Source of the DNA: JBKJUK01 sp046590705
GTDB lineage: Bacteria > Acidobacteriota > Thermoanaerobaculia > Gp7-AA8
DNA: 48,841 nt
Reading direction: 5' to 3'
Assembly (NCBI GenBank): GCA_046590705.1
Contig: JBKJUK010000213.1
Location: forward strand, 1-48,841
Part shown: positions 1 through 8,114 of the stretch, in pieces
Numbering within the stretch: position 1 is the first letter of the stretch
How the letters are laid out: the number at the start of each line of letters is the position of its first letter
Made by a program: the position numbers and the translations under genes
Notes under the pieces: generated by a model
The model's input: only the letters and a program-made list of their open reading frames with translations
Database searches by the model: none
What the model was told of the DNA's origin: nothing

Positions 1-27
1 GCTGGTCATGCGCGCTGCGCTCACCAC

Positions 28-72
28 GCTGATGAACGCAGAACGCAGAACGCAGAACGATGAAGTAAGAAA
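28..72 (+). repeat. Heptamer-based dispersed repeat, copy 1
   Basis: A roughly 45-bp unit built on tandem ACGCAGA heptamers, ending in GATGAAGTAAGAAA. It recurs in the same orientation at 39207-39251 and, with one substitution, at 44437-44481. All copies are in non-coding DNA. I see nothing else in positions 1-200. Confidence 0.85.
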
Positions 73-200
73 ATAAAGGGCAGTTCCAGTGTGCCTGGGA
101 ACTGCGCTCGCGCTTCGCGGAGTAGGTCCGCAACTTCTCAATGGTGGCGAGAGTCAGCCGCGAGATGCAGAGCGTACTAGTCCAGTCGTACAACGATACT

Positions 201-641
201 TCAGACTGAGTGAACCTGGCCGGGTTCTCCCATTCTGTGATGGGGGAAATGGCTGGCCATGTTCGCGGCAGTCTTCGGATCGAGGATGAATTCGAAGGCG
301 TGTCCGCGCGAGCGAATGCGCAAGACTTTTCCCTTGTCTGCGGAGACATCTTTACCAGTGGCAAGCTCGTTGTCGTATTCGACTTCGTCGATCCTTGCGA
401 TATCCAGCTTGGCCTGCAGGTCGTAGTTCTCGTAGTAGAACGCTGAGTCGCTCAGCGAGACGATGACCGGGATGTGCTCTCTTCCCTCGACGTAATCGGC
501 CCGGCTGGCCAGCATGGTTTCGCCGCGCCTTCGCTCGATGATCTCGTCGAGCCGAGCGTCCGCATGTTTGCGCATGAGTAGAATTGCCAGCGCCGCGACG
601 ATGACGACTCCGGTCAGAGTGATGATTCCGAGAAGGGACAT
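201..641 (-). CDS. Small single-pass membrane protein of unknown function
   Basis: A 146-residue protein with one hydrophobic N-terminal segment (about residues 3-22) followed by a charged soluble part, so it is probably anchored in the inner membrane. The start is supported by a strong AGGAGGA ribosome binding site just upstream of the ATG. The soluble part has alternating hydrophobic and charged stretches that suggest a small beta-rich domain (RSRGHAFEFILD near residue 110), but I recognise no family. It is transcribed away from the NUDIX gene on the other strand, so it is a single-gene unit as far as can be seen. Function unknown. Confidence 0.7.
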   Translation of the reverse strand: MSLLGIITLTGVVIVAALAILLMRKHADARLDEIIERRRGETMLASRADYVEGREHIPVIVSLSDSAFYYENYDLQAKLDIARIDEVEYDNELATGKDVSADKGKVLRIRSRGHAFEFILDPKTAANMASHFPHHRMGEPGQVHSV

Positions 642-786
642 GATTCCTCCTGCAGCAAATTACGCTTTCCATCAATGTAGGTCCGAAATCGCGCGCGCGC
701 ATCTTTCCCGCCAGAGCCCGGTTCTGAGGCTCATCCGGAATGTCTGCTGACATTCACGGTCAGGGACACGTACAATACGGTTCAGG

Positions 787-1254
787 ATGCCGGAAGGCAG
801 GCGTAAAACACGACTCGAACATTCTGCCGGAGGTGCGGTTTTGACTCTGCAGGACGGTCGCGCGCATGTCGCAATGATCGCTACGCGCCGGAGGACCCGC
901 TGGGGACTTCCCAAAGGTGCCCTGTCCACTGGAGAAACGGCTGAACAGGCTGCGGTGAGAGAAGTCCGCGAGGAAACGGGCCTCGACGCCGAGGTGGTCA
1001 GCCTGCTCGACTCCATCGAGTACTTCTTCCGGGCCGGTGACGTCCTGATTCAAAAGACCGTTGATTTCTACCTGATGCGACACCTCGGAGGCGTGATGCA
1101 GCCCCAACTCTCCGAAGTTGACGACGTCGCCTGGATCTCTCTCGACGCCGCGCTGGAGAAAGCGAGCTTCGATTCCGAGCGAAAACTACTGGAGCAGGCC
1201 ACGCTCATCTGGACTGACTACTCCGAAGACGAACGCCGCCGCTACGCAGTTTGA
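787..1254 (+). CDS. NUDIX hydrolase
   Basis: This 155-residue protein carries a complete Nudix box at residues 44-66: G44, five residues, E50, seven residues, then R58-E59-V-R-E62-E63-T-G65-L66. These are the Mg2+ and diphosphate-cleaving residues of the family. The tryptophan-rich lead-in TRWGLPKG is typical of members acting on Ap4A/Ap5A or other nucleoside-diphosphate-linked substrates, but the substrate cannot be read from the motif. It is cytosolic. It stands 257 nt before a sensor kinase gene, with no clear operon link. The family call is firm; the substrate is open. Confidence 0.9.
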   Translation: MPEGRRKTRLEHSAGGAVLTLQDGRAHVAMIATRRRTRWGLPKGALSTGETAEQAAVREVREETGLDAEVVSLLDSIEYFFRAGDVLIQKTVDFYLMRHLGGVMQPQLSEVDDVAWISLDAALEKASFDSERKLLEQATLIWTDYSEDERRRYAV

Positions 1255-1511
1255 TCGCTTCAGCAGAGAATCAGGCTGGAGCAGTGTCCGGTCCGTCTCG
1301 GACGAAGAGACTTCTCACCATCGCTGACGAACTGAAAGCGCGCAGGAAGAGCGGGCGTGGGCAGGATGCTGCTCTTTTCCGGATGTCTGCAGCGCTCGTT
1401 CCAGAGCTTGTTGAGTGCCTGGTCGTGTCCGACGGACTGGTCGGTCGGGCCAGAACGAACGCTGGCGGTCTCTCGCTTGCAAAGAGGGGAATTGACTGAG
1501 TTTCGAGAACG

Positions 1512-3797
1512 ATGAATTCCACAATTAGACGAGGCCTGTGGGCCATTTTCGGCGGGCTGTTCGTCTTCGTGACTCTTGCCGCGACCGTGAACCTGATGGT
1601 CCTGCAGCGTGAGAAGAAACGGCAGGCACGTCTGGCTCGGGTGTCGGAGCCACTTCTCTTCGCGGTCATGTCCATGGACGCATCCATCAGCAGCATGCTC
1701 TCGGCGGCGCGTGGATACACGCTGAGCAACGGGCGATCAGAGTTTCTCGCGCAATATGATGAGTCGGTCAGAGACTTCGAGCGGAAGGCCACTGCAGCTG
1801 CCCACTTGCGCATGGAGCCTCGAGACGGGCGACTCGTGAATCAGCTTCGATCTCACTTCCTGACACTCAAGGAAATTTCTGATCGGCAGCTGCAACAGAC
1901 TGACGTCGGCCGAAGTGACCAGGCCACCGCGGCCATGCTGGAAGCGGCAAGGCAGCGAAGATCGGCGCTCGATTTCGCCGGTTCTTTCTATGAGAGGGAG
2001 CGGATTCGCGAAGCTGCGCTCACCGAGGAGCTGGCCGCGCTGCGTCTGGCCCTGACACTGATGCTGGTCGGTATGAGCATCGGCATTCTTCTGGTCGGGG
2101 TTTTCTCGGTGCTGGCGACCGAGCGATGGATCGCTCGCTCCATGGCCGGCCAGGTGAGACGCACCGAAGCGATCATTGGCGGGATGGCGGACGGAATTAT
2201 GCTGGTCGACGAAAGCGGTCGTCTGGTCTTCATCAACCCCGCCGGCGAAGAATTACTCGGTGCGAAGAAACTCGGAGTTCCGATCGAGAAGGAAGTGGAA
2301 GTCTTCGGTTTCAGGAATGCCGACGGCACGGTGATGGATGCGAGTGCGGTTCCGGCTGCGCAGGCGCTAAGCACAGGGAACGCTGTCAAAGACGTGATCG
2401 TGATGATTGATCGTGGAGACAGCAAAATTACTGTTTCCATGAGTGCAATCCCGCTGCATGAAGAGGACGAACGGGTCTCGGGAGTCATCACCAGTTTTCG
2501 CGACGTGACGGAGCGTAGAAAACTCGAGGAAGAGATGCAGCTGCAGGCCGAGCGCGCACAGATCCTGGCGGATGCCGGAGCCTTCTTCGCCAGTAATGTC
2601 GATCCGTCCTGGGTGACACAGGCCATCGCGGAGCGTGTGGCCGAGGTGCTCGGAGACTGGGCGGCGGTAATCCTCAGGGAGCCAGGTATGAATCAACTGC
2701 GGGTGGCTTCGATCTATCACCGTGACATCTCTTCGCTGGGACTAGCCAGGTCCTTCGTCGACCGGCAGCCCATGATCGTTGGAGATGGGATCTTCGGACA
2801 GGTTGTTGGTAGTGGATCTCTGTCACTCACTTCGAATCTCGACGGCACCACCGTTCCCTCCGGCGACGCGACTCAGGCCGCCGATCCCGCGTTCACCACC
2901 AGGATCGCTTCGCTGCTCGTGCTTCCTCTGAGAAATCATCGCGAGATCATCGGGGCGCTGGTCATCGCCGCGACCGATCCTGCACGGAGGATGATCGAGA
3001 AGAGGCTTCCGCTGGCGGAAGTGCTGGCCGAACGGGCCACGCTGGCCATCGAGAATGCGCGCCTCTACAGCGAGCAGGTCGACGCCCGCAGAAAGCTGGA
3101 AGACTTGTCACGATTGAAGGATGAGTTCCTGTCGATTGCCTCGCACGAGTTACGAACGCCCGTGACTTCCATCAAGGGTTACACCCAGCTGGCCAAAACA
3201 CTCATTCAGGAGAACGACCTCTCCACTTCCGTCGAGTATCTGAACATTGCCCTCGACCAGATCGACCGCATGTCGAGGCTCATCATTGAGCTTCTCGATG
3301 TCTCTCGAATTGAAACTGGACGGCTGGATATCAGGAGCGAATCGCTGGGCTGGCTCGACTTCGTGCGGGGTGTTGTCGCGCGAAGCAGTACGGCCAATCA
3401 GGACAGGAAGTTCGATCTGGAGCTGCCCGCCGGAAATCTGATCATCACCGGTGACCGCGATCGACTGGAGCAGGTACTCGGAAATCTGCTCGAGAACGGA
3501 GTGAAGTACTCGCCTGACGGCACCGGAATCAGCGTGAGTGTTGAAACGACTGACGGTAAGGTCGTCACTTCGGTGAGGGACCACGGGATCGGAATACCGG
3601 CTGACGAACTAGCACAGGTATTCGAGCGCTTTCACCGCGGGCGTCAGGTCTCAGCCAGCAACTATGGCGGCCTGGGGCTGGGACTCTACATCTCGAAGCA
3701 GATCGTCGAGCGGCATGGAGGGACGATCTGGGTGGAGAGTCGCGAGGGTTTCGGCACGACCTTTCACTTCTCGCTTCCGATCGATGCTGTGTCCTGA
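1512..3797 (+). CDS. Membrane sensor histidine kinase (periplasmic sensor-PAS-GAF-HisKA-HATPase)
   Basis: The protein has 761 residues. TM1 lies at about 10-30. A helical periplasmic region at about 31-175 resembles a CHASE3-type four-helix sensor, and TM2 is at about 178-202. A PAS domain (about 217-335) is followed by a GAF domain (about 345-515). The HisKA domain has the phospho-acceptor H545 in SHELRTP. The HATPase domain shows the N box (N658, N662), G1 box DHGIGIP, F box FERFHRG and G2 box GGLGLGLYIS. All catalytic motifs are intact. No response regulator is adjacent, so it is an orphan kinase; its partner may lie in the 18.9-25.5 kb signalling block, but that is a guess. The ATG has only a weak ribosome binding site. 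Confidence 0.93.
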   Translation: MNSTIRRGLWAIFGGLFVFVTLAATVNLMVLQREKKRQARLARVSEPLLFAVMSMDASISSMLSAARGYTLSNGRSEFLAQYDESVRDFERKATAAAHLRMEPRDGRLVNQLRSHFLTLKEISDRQLQQTDVGRSDQATAAMLEAARQRRSALDFAGSFYERERIREAALTEELAALRLALTLMLVGMSIGILLVGVFSVLATERWIARSMAGQVRRTEAIIGGMADGIMLVDESGRLVFINPAGEELLGAKKLGVPIEKEVEVFGFRNADGTVMDASAVPAAQALSTGNAVKDVIVMIDRGDSKITVSMSAIPLHEEDERVSGVITSFRDVTERRKLEEEMQLQAERAQILADAGAFFASNVDPSWVTQAIAERVAEVLGDWAAVILREPGMNQLRVASIYHRDISSLGLARSFVDRQPMIVGDGIFGQVVGSGSLSLTSNLDGTTVPSGDATQAADPAFTTRIASLLVLPLRNHREIIGALVIAATDPARRMIEKRLPLAEVLAERATLAIENARLYSEQVDARRKLEDLSRLKDEFLSIASHELRTPVTSIKGYTQLAKTLIQENDLSTSVEYLNIALDQIDRMSRLIIELLDVSRIETGRLDIRSESLGWLDFVRGVVARSSTANQDRKFDLELPAGNLIITGDRDRLEQVLGNLLENGVKYSPDGTGISVSVETTDGKVVTSVRDHGIGIPADELAQVFERFHRGRQVSASNYGGLGLGLYISKQIVERHGGTIWVESREGFGTTFHFSLPIDAVS

Positions 3798-3799
3798 TC

Positions 3800-3833
3800 C
3801 CTGACAGTTTGCAGCAGTGACTGAACTGTCAGG
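3800..3833. terminator. Hairpin between convergent genes
   Basis: A perfect 10-bp inverted repeat (CCTGACAGTT and AACTGTCAGG) with a 14-nt loop sits between the sensor kinase stop and the trmFO stop, overlapping the last codons of trmFO. Its place between convergent genes fits a bidirectional terminator. There is no clear T tract, so it may only stabilise the 3' ends. Confidence 0.55.
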
Positions 3834-5148
3834 CGCTGGCCATGATTCGGTCTCGCAACTGCTCGATCTCCTGGATCGCGAGGGCAACCTGGAGTTCACG
3901 TTTCTCTTTCTTTCTCTTCTTTCCGATCCTGTCCTCGATCAGGGCCCAGGTGACATTCGAGGGTTGATAGCGCTCCGGTGAGCTTTCAGCGACGTGCCTT
4001 CCCAGCGCTCCAAGAGCGGTGTGATAGGGAAGCGTGGCGAAAGAAGTGCCACTGGCAGCCGCGTCGATGTAGTGGCTCACCAGTAACCCCGTTGCAGCCG
4101 ACTCGATGTAACCTTCGACGCCGGTGATCTGTCCCGCGAAATAGAGATTCTCGCGCTTCTTGAACGAGAAGCGGCTGGTGAGATGGCGGGGACCGTTGAT
4201 GAAAGTGTTGCGGTGCATCGAACCCCAGCGTGCAACGGAGCAGTTCTCGAGACCCGGGATCAACTGAAGGACGGTTTTCTGCGAAGGGATCTTCATCTTG
4301 GTCTGAAAGCCGACCAGGTTGAAGTACTCATCGGAAAGGTCTTCCTTGCGCAGTTGCACCACGGCGTGGGGGCGGACTCCGGTGACAGGGTGCTCGAGGC
4401 CTACCGGCTTCATCGGGCCGAAGCGGAGAGTCTCCGGTCCTCGCGAAGCAATCTCTTCGACCGGGAGACAACCTTCGAAGTGGACTGCTTTCTCGAAGTC
4501 ATGAAGAGGATAGAGTTCAGCAGCGGCGAGAGCATCCAGGAACCTGCGGTACTCAGCCTCGGTCATGGGAGCGTTCAGGTAATCGATCCCCGAGCCTTTG
4601 TCGTAGCGCGACTTCCAGTAGAGCTTCGAGTAGTCGAGAGAATCGGCGGCGATGATCGGTGCGATGGCGTCGTAGAAATAGAGTCCGTCTGCGCCGACCA
4701 GATGATTGATTTCCGAGAAGAGCGCTTCGCTGGTCAGGGGACCTGTGGCCACGACCAGATAATCGCAGACGAGGTCGAGTGTCGTCACCTCTTCCCGCTT
4801 CAGTCGAATGTCAGGCTCAGATTCCACCAGCTCGGTCATGCGACGTGCGAAACGATCGCGGTCGACGGCGAAGGCATCGCCAGCCGGAACGCGGGCATAT
4901 TCTCCCGCCTCCATCACCACAGAGCCGAGCAGCTGCATCTCCTTCTTCAATAGTCCTACGGCGTTGGTGGGGGACGACGAACGAAATGAATTCGAGCAGA
5001 CCAGTTCGGCCAGGTCGCCAGTCTGATGCGCCGGAGTCTTTCTTTCGGGTCGCATCTCATACAGGTCGACTTTGTGACCGCGTCGTGCAAGTTGGATTGC
5101 GCATTCTGAGCCGGCCAGACCAGCCCCGATGACACTGACGTTCGCCAT
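3829..5148 (-). CDS. trmFO: Methylenetetrahydrofolate-tRNA-(uracil54-C5)-methyltransferase TrmFO
   Basis: TrmFO makes ribothymidine at position 54 of tRNA using methylenetetrahydrofolate and FADH2. The 439-residue protein begins with the FAD-binding Rossmann motif VIGAGLAGSE (residues 6-15). It carries the family signatures YEMRPERKTPAH, CSNSFRS (C51) and EGCLPVEE, the latter holding the catalytic-region cysteine. Length matches the family (about 435-460). It lies 6 nt downstream of the DUF3467 gene, so the two are probably cotranscribed. TrmFO replaces SAM-dependent TrmA in many Firmicutes and in deep Gram-negative phyla, which fits the suggested placement. Confidence 0.96.
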   Translation of the reverse strand: MANVSVIGAGLAGSECAIQLARRGHKVDLYEMRPERKTPAHQTGDLAELVCSNSFRSSSPTNAVGLLKKEMQLLGSVVMEAGEYARVPAGDAFAVDRDRFARRMTELVESEPDIRLKREEVTTLDLVCDYLVVATGPLTSEALFSEINHLVGADGLYFYDAIAPIIAADSLDYSKLYWKSRYDKGSGIDYLNAPMTEAEYRRFLDALAAAELYPLHDFEKAVHFEGCLPVEEIASRGPETLRFGPMKPVGLEHPVTGVRPHAVVQLRKEDLSDEYFNLVGFQTKMKIPSQKTVLQLIPGLENCSVARWGSMHRNTFINGPRHLTSRFSFKKRENLYFAGQITGVEGYIESAATGLLVSHYIDAAASGTSFATLPYHTALGALGRHVAESSPERYQPSNVTWALIEDRIGKKRKKEKRELQVALAIQEIEQLRDRIMASA

Positions 5149-5154
5149 CGGAAA

Positions 5155-5451
5155 CTAATTCGACGGTTCCAGATTTCCGCCGAACGGAACGGCATCGATG
5201 TCCATTCTGATCTCGCCGAATTTCTGCTCGTAAAGACTGACGTTCTGCGCCAGCGCCTGCAGCAACTGCTTGCTGTGAAGCGGAGTCATGATCACGCGGC
5301 TGTACACCTTCACCTCAGCCTTGCCGGGCATGATGCGCCCGAGGTCGATGATGAATTCGCTGGGGGAGTGGATGATGTTGGCGAAGTTGACGTAATGACC
5401 CTGGGCCACCTCGTCGTCCAGCGCAATGCGAATCGTCTGCTGTTCTTCCAT
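5155..5451 (-). CDS. DUF3467 family protein
   Basis: A cytosolic protein of about 98 residues. The segment GHYVNFANIIHSPSEFIIDL followed by GRIMPGKAEVKVYSRVIMTP is characteristic of the DUF3467 family, whose function is unknown. I chose the ATG at 5451 rather than a start 30 nt further upstream because a GGAGAG ribosome binding site is correctly spaced before it. It is the first gene of a two-gene unit with trmFO (6-nt gap). The family name is from memory of these conserved strings. Confidence 0.85.
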   Translation of the reverse strand: MEEQQTIRIALDDEVAQGHYVNFANIIHSPSEFIIDLGRIMPGKAEVKVYSRVIMTPLHSKQLLQALAQNVSLYEQKFGEIRMDIDAVPFGGNLEPSN

Positions 5452-5591
5452 TTTCTCTCCGGGGAATGTGAATGACGGCACATTATGGAGTCTGCTGACG
5501 TGAATGACGAGTTCCTGTTCCGATGAATTTTAAACGGATGTCATTTCATCGGTGAGAACCGGGTTCGGAAATGGTCGTTGATGACTTGATG

Positions 5592-5649
5592 CTCGACTGG
5601 CAGGTGCCATGTCACACGTCGCGGTGACGTCCGGCACCTGCCAATCGAG
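5592..5649. repeat. Long imperfect hairpin upstream of the nitronate-monooxygenase-like gene
   Basis: Arms 5592-5608 and 5633-5649 form a 17-bp inverted repeat with one mismatch. Inside the loop a second small dyad (GTCAC at 5611, GTGAC at 5624) is nested. It ends 7 nt before one possible start (GTG 5656) and 25 nt before the more likely ATG at 5674, so it would lie at or near the 5' end of that mRNA. Confidence 0.7.
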
Positions 5650-5673
5650 CGGAAGGTGCGAAGCTGCACCTCA

Positions 5674-7092
5674 ATGAAAAAACCTTTGATCATTCAGGGT
5701 GGAATGGGGGCGGGTGTCTCTTCATGGCGGCTCGCGAACGCGGTTTCGTCACTCGGCCAGCTCGGCGTGGTCTCAGGTGTCGCCCTCGATGTGATCCTCG
5801 CACGCCGTCTGCAGGATGGCGACATCGATGGAAGCGTGCGGAGTGCACTAGGGCATTTTCCGCTACCTGCGATTGCGGCGAAAATCGTAAAACGATATTT
5901 CATCAAGGGCGGCAGGGCTGAAGGTCACCCCTATAAAACCGTGCCGATGCATTCACTGAGCCCCGGCCGTGACCTGATCGAGTTGACGATCGCCGCAAAC
6001 TTCGTCGAGGTATTTCTCGCGCGCGAAGGTCACGCCTGTGACGTCGGTATCAATTATCTGGAAAAGATTCAGCTCCCGCTTCTTCCGTCGATTTACGGAG
6101 CGATGCTTGCCGGGGTCGCGTACGTGCTCGTCGGTGCCGGAATCGCGACGCGGATTCCGGGCGTGCTGGACCGTTTTACCAATCACGAGTCAGCAACGTA
6201 CGAGATCGCGGTGTCGGGAGATGGAGTGGAACCGCTGTCGGTCTGCTTCGATCCCGCCGAGCACAGCGGCGGCACCCTGCTGGCCCGATTGCAACGGCCG
6301 TATTTCTTCCCGATCATCGCCTCGAATGTGTTGGCGACAACCATGGTGAAGCGATCGAATGGGCGTGTCGATGGTTTCGTGATTGAAGCCTCGCAGGCAG
6401 GGGGTCACAATGCGCCGCCGAGAGGAAAATTGCAGCTCGATGCTCTGGGACAACCCGTCTATGGTGAGAAAGATGTTGTCGATCTTGCAAGGATCGCAGA
6501 GCTTGGTCTCCCGTTCTGGCTGGCTGGCGGCCAGGCCACGGCTGAAAAACTCAGGATCGCTCTCGCCGCCGGAGCAGCAGGCATCCAGGTGGGAACTGCC
6601 TTCGCATTCTGTGAGGAATCAGGGCTCGCTCCCGATTTGCGTGCTGCAGTGACGCGGAAGGCGGTAGCAGGCACGAACAAAGTCTTCACCGATCCGCTCT
6701 GCTCACCGACACGATTCCCGTTCAAAATCGTGGAACTCGCGGGAACGTTGAGTGAGTCCGATCTCTATAAAAACCGTGAGCGCGTTTGCGACCTCGGGTT
6801 CCTGAGGGAAGTTTTCCGGGGGGAGGACGGCAGGATCGGATATCGCTGCGCTTCTGAACCGGTCGATGCCTTTGTTTCGAAAGGCGGGGACGCCGAGGAA
6901 ACTAACGGTCGCAAATGTCTTTGCAATGCACTGGTCGCGAATATTGGACAGCCGCAACTTCGCATCGCTGGTAACGAACTGCCGTTGCTGACTGCTGGTG
7001 ATGACCTTGTGGAAATCGGCAGGTTCCTGCGCGATGGAAGAACAGCCTATACGGCAGCAGATGTGGTTGGCGCCATTCTCGGCAACTCATAA
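5674..7092 (+). CDS. Nitronate monooxygenase / 2-nitropropane-dioxygenase-like flavoprotein
   Basis: The FMN-dependent TIM-barrel fold is indicated by IIQGGMGAGVSSWRLANAVS at the N terminus, by EASQAGGHNAPP (phosphate-binding and catalytic-histidine region) and by LAGGQATAEKLRIALAAGAA with GIQVGTAFAFC. Members oxidise nitronates or act as enoyl-type reductases. At about 472 residues it is longer than classical nitronate monooxygenases (about 320-380); the extra part follows the barrel and has several Cys residues (ERVCDLGFL, RKCLCNAL). Proteins of this longer type are often only named by similarity, so the substrate is unknown. ATG 5674 is preferred; an in-frame GTG at 5656 is possible, and neither has an ideally spaced ribosome binding site. 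Confidence 0.8.
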   Translation: MKKPLIIQGGMGAGVSSWRLANAVSSLGQLGVVSGVALDVILARRLQDGDIDGSVRSALGHFPLPAIAAKIVKRYFIKGGRAEGHPYKTVPMHSLSPGRDLIELTIAANFVEVFLAREGHACDVGINYLEKIQLPLLPSIYGAMLAGVAYVLVGAGIATRIPGVLDRFTNHESATYEIAVSGDGVEPLSVCFDPAEHSGGTLLARLQRPYFFPIIASNVLATTMVKRSNGRVDGFVIEASQAGGHNAPPRGKLQLDALGQPVYGEKDVVDLARIAELGLPFWLAGGQATAEKLRIALAAGAAGIQVGTAFAFCEESGLAPDLRAAVTRKAVAGTNKVFTDPLCSPTRFPFKIVELAGTLSESDLYKNRERVCDLGFLREVFRGEDGRIGYRCASEPVDAFVSKGGDAEETNGRKCLCNALVANIGQPQLRIAGNELPLLTAGDDLVEIGRFLRDGRTAYTAADVVGAILGNS

Positions 7093-7157
7093 TCTTCAGC
7101 TTCACCAAGAAGGCAAGGCGTGACGCGGGTGCAGCACCGAACCCTGGTGTGACGTTC

Positions 7158-7790
7158 TCAGGGCGACAAACGCTCGATCGCCCATTCAGATCCCTCGCGG
7201 CGATAGCGAAGCCGGTCGTGGAGTCGCGATGGGCGTCCCTGCCAGAACTCGATCGAGTCCGGCACCACGCGCCAGCCGCCCCAGAAAGGTGGCCGTGGAA
7301 TCGCCTCGCCCGCGAATCGCGCCGCTACCTGACGAACCTGCTCGTCGAGAATTTCGGAATTCGGAAGCACGCTGCTCTGTGAAGAGGCCCATGCGCCGAT
7401 CTGCGACTCTCGTGGGCGTGTCATGAAGTAGGCGTCGGATTCCATGCGGTCGATTTTTTCGACGCGGCCCTCGATGCGCACCTGCCGCTCCATTGGCGAC
7501 CACCAGAAGACCAGTGCTGCGAATGGATGCTTCTCGAACTCGAGCGACTTCCTGCTTTCATAATTCGTGAAGAAGACGAAACCTTTGTCGTTGTAGCCCT
7601 TCATGAGAATCACACGCGCTGTGGGCTTTCCATCGACTACCGTTGCTACGGTCATCGCTTCAGGATGCATGAGCCCGAGGCCACAAGCCTCGTAGAACCA
7701 CTTACCAAACTGAGTGAGAGGATCCCGCTCGACTCGAGAGTGGTCGGTAGTCCATCTCACAACCTCCGGGTTGCCGGCCTGCATCGACAT
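7158..7790 (-). CDS. pdxH: Pyridoxamine/pyridoxine 5'-phosphate oxidase
   Basis: This FMN enzyme makes pyridoxal 5'-phosphate, the cofactor of the glycine decarboxylase encoded further on. The protein has about 210 residues, the usual size. Visible family motifs are DPLTQFGKWFYEA near the N terminus, PTARVILMKGYNDKGFVFFTNYESRK (FMN contacts; given here in two adjoining pieces), FWWSPMERQVRIEG, and the C-terminal PPFWGGWRVVPDSIEFWQG with RLHDRLRY, which bind substrate and FMN. I chose the ATG at 7790 because GAGAGGAAC precedes it. The frame stays open upstream to 8063, but that stretch has no homology-like sequence. It is divergent from nosZ across a 324-bp spacer. Confidence 0.95.
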   Translation of the reverse strand: MSMQAGNPEVVRWTTDHSRVERDPLTQFGKWFYEACGLGLMHPEAMTVATVVDGKPTARVILMKGYNDKGFVFFTNYESRKSLEFEKHPFAALVFWWSPMERQVRIEGRVEKIDRMESDAYFMTRPRESQIGAWASSQSSVLPNSEILDEQVRQVAARFAGEAIPRPPFWGGWRVVPDSIEFWQGRPSRLHDRLRYRREGSEWAIERLSP

Positions 7791-8026
7791 GACTGTTCCT
7801 CTCGCGGGTTCCATCCGCGACCACGGCAACCGCTCGGAAGTCGGGCATTTGGCGTGGTAACTCCGCCGGTCATCATCCAGCAACGTTCCGGAGCCAGCGG
7901 TGCGACACGTCACAGATCGAGGTGAAGTGGATAGCGAGAAAGTTCTGCACCGCGACTCGCACACCGCCCGATCCTCTCGATGCAACAGGGCAGATTGGCC
8001 GCGGCGCGTTTCGCCGAAGCTCTCGG

Positions 8027-8064
8027 TGTGACATCTCGCACGCTGTTGGGTGACGTGAGTCATA
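8027..8064. promoter_or_regulatory. Predicted Crp/Fnr-type operators upstream of nosZ
   Basis: Two sites lie in the pdxH-nosZ spacer. GGTGA-N6-TCATA spans 8049-8064, and a TGTGA half-site with a weak partner (TGTGA-N6-GCACG) spans 8027-8042. The left halves are exactly 22 bp apart, about two helical turns. The same TGTGA plus 22-bp geometry occurs before the regulator gene (14669-14706). The nosZ start is 51 nt downstream of the second site. Confidence 0.5.
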
Positions 8065-8114
8065 CGGCGCGCTCGCCCTCCCCGCTATCGTCGGGTCGTA
8101 AGAAGGAGGAGCAA

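Noticed and set aside
28..72. Heptamer repeat as a CRISPR array
   Set aside because: Units are contiguous 7-mers without spacers, and no cas gene is present.
1251..1499. 82-codon frame starting TTG, overlapping the NUDIX stop
   Set aside because: No ribosome binding site, no recognisable domain and unusual composition; the spacer before the sensor kinase is more likely non-coding.
4183..4953. 256-codon plus-strand frame across trmFO
   Set aside because: A shadow of trmFO, which has full family motifs.
7791..8063. Upstream extension of pdxH to a 301-residue protein
   Set aside because: The extension is Arg/Ser/Cys-rich noise, the good ribosome binding site is at 7790, and it would cover the nosZ control region.
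7980..8114. Longer nosZ starting at 7980
   Set aside because: It would put 45 charged residues before the signal sequence and include the operator sites; AAGGAGGA marks ATG 8115.
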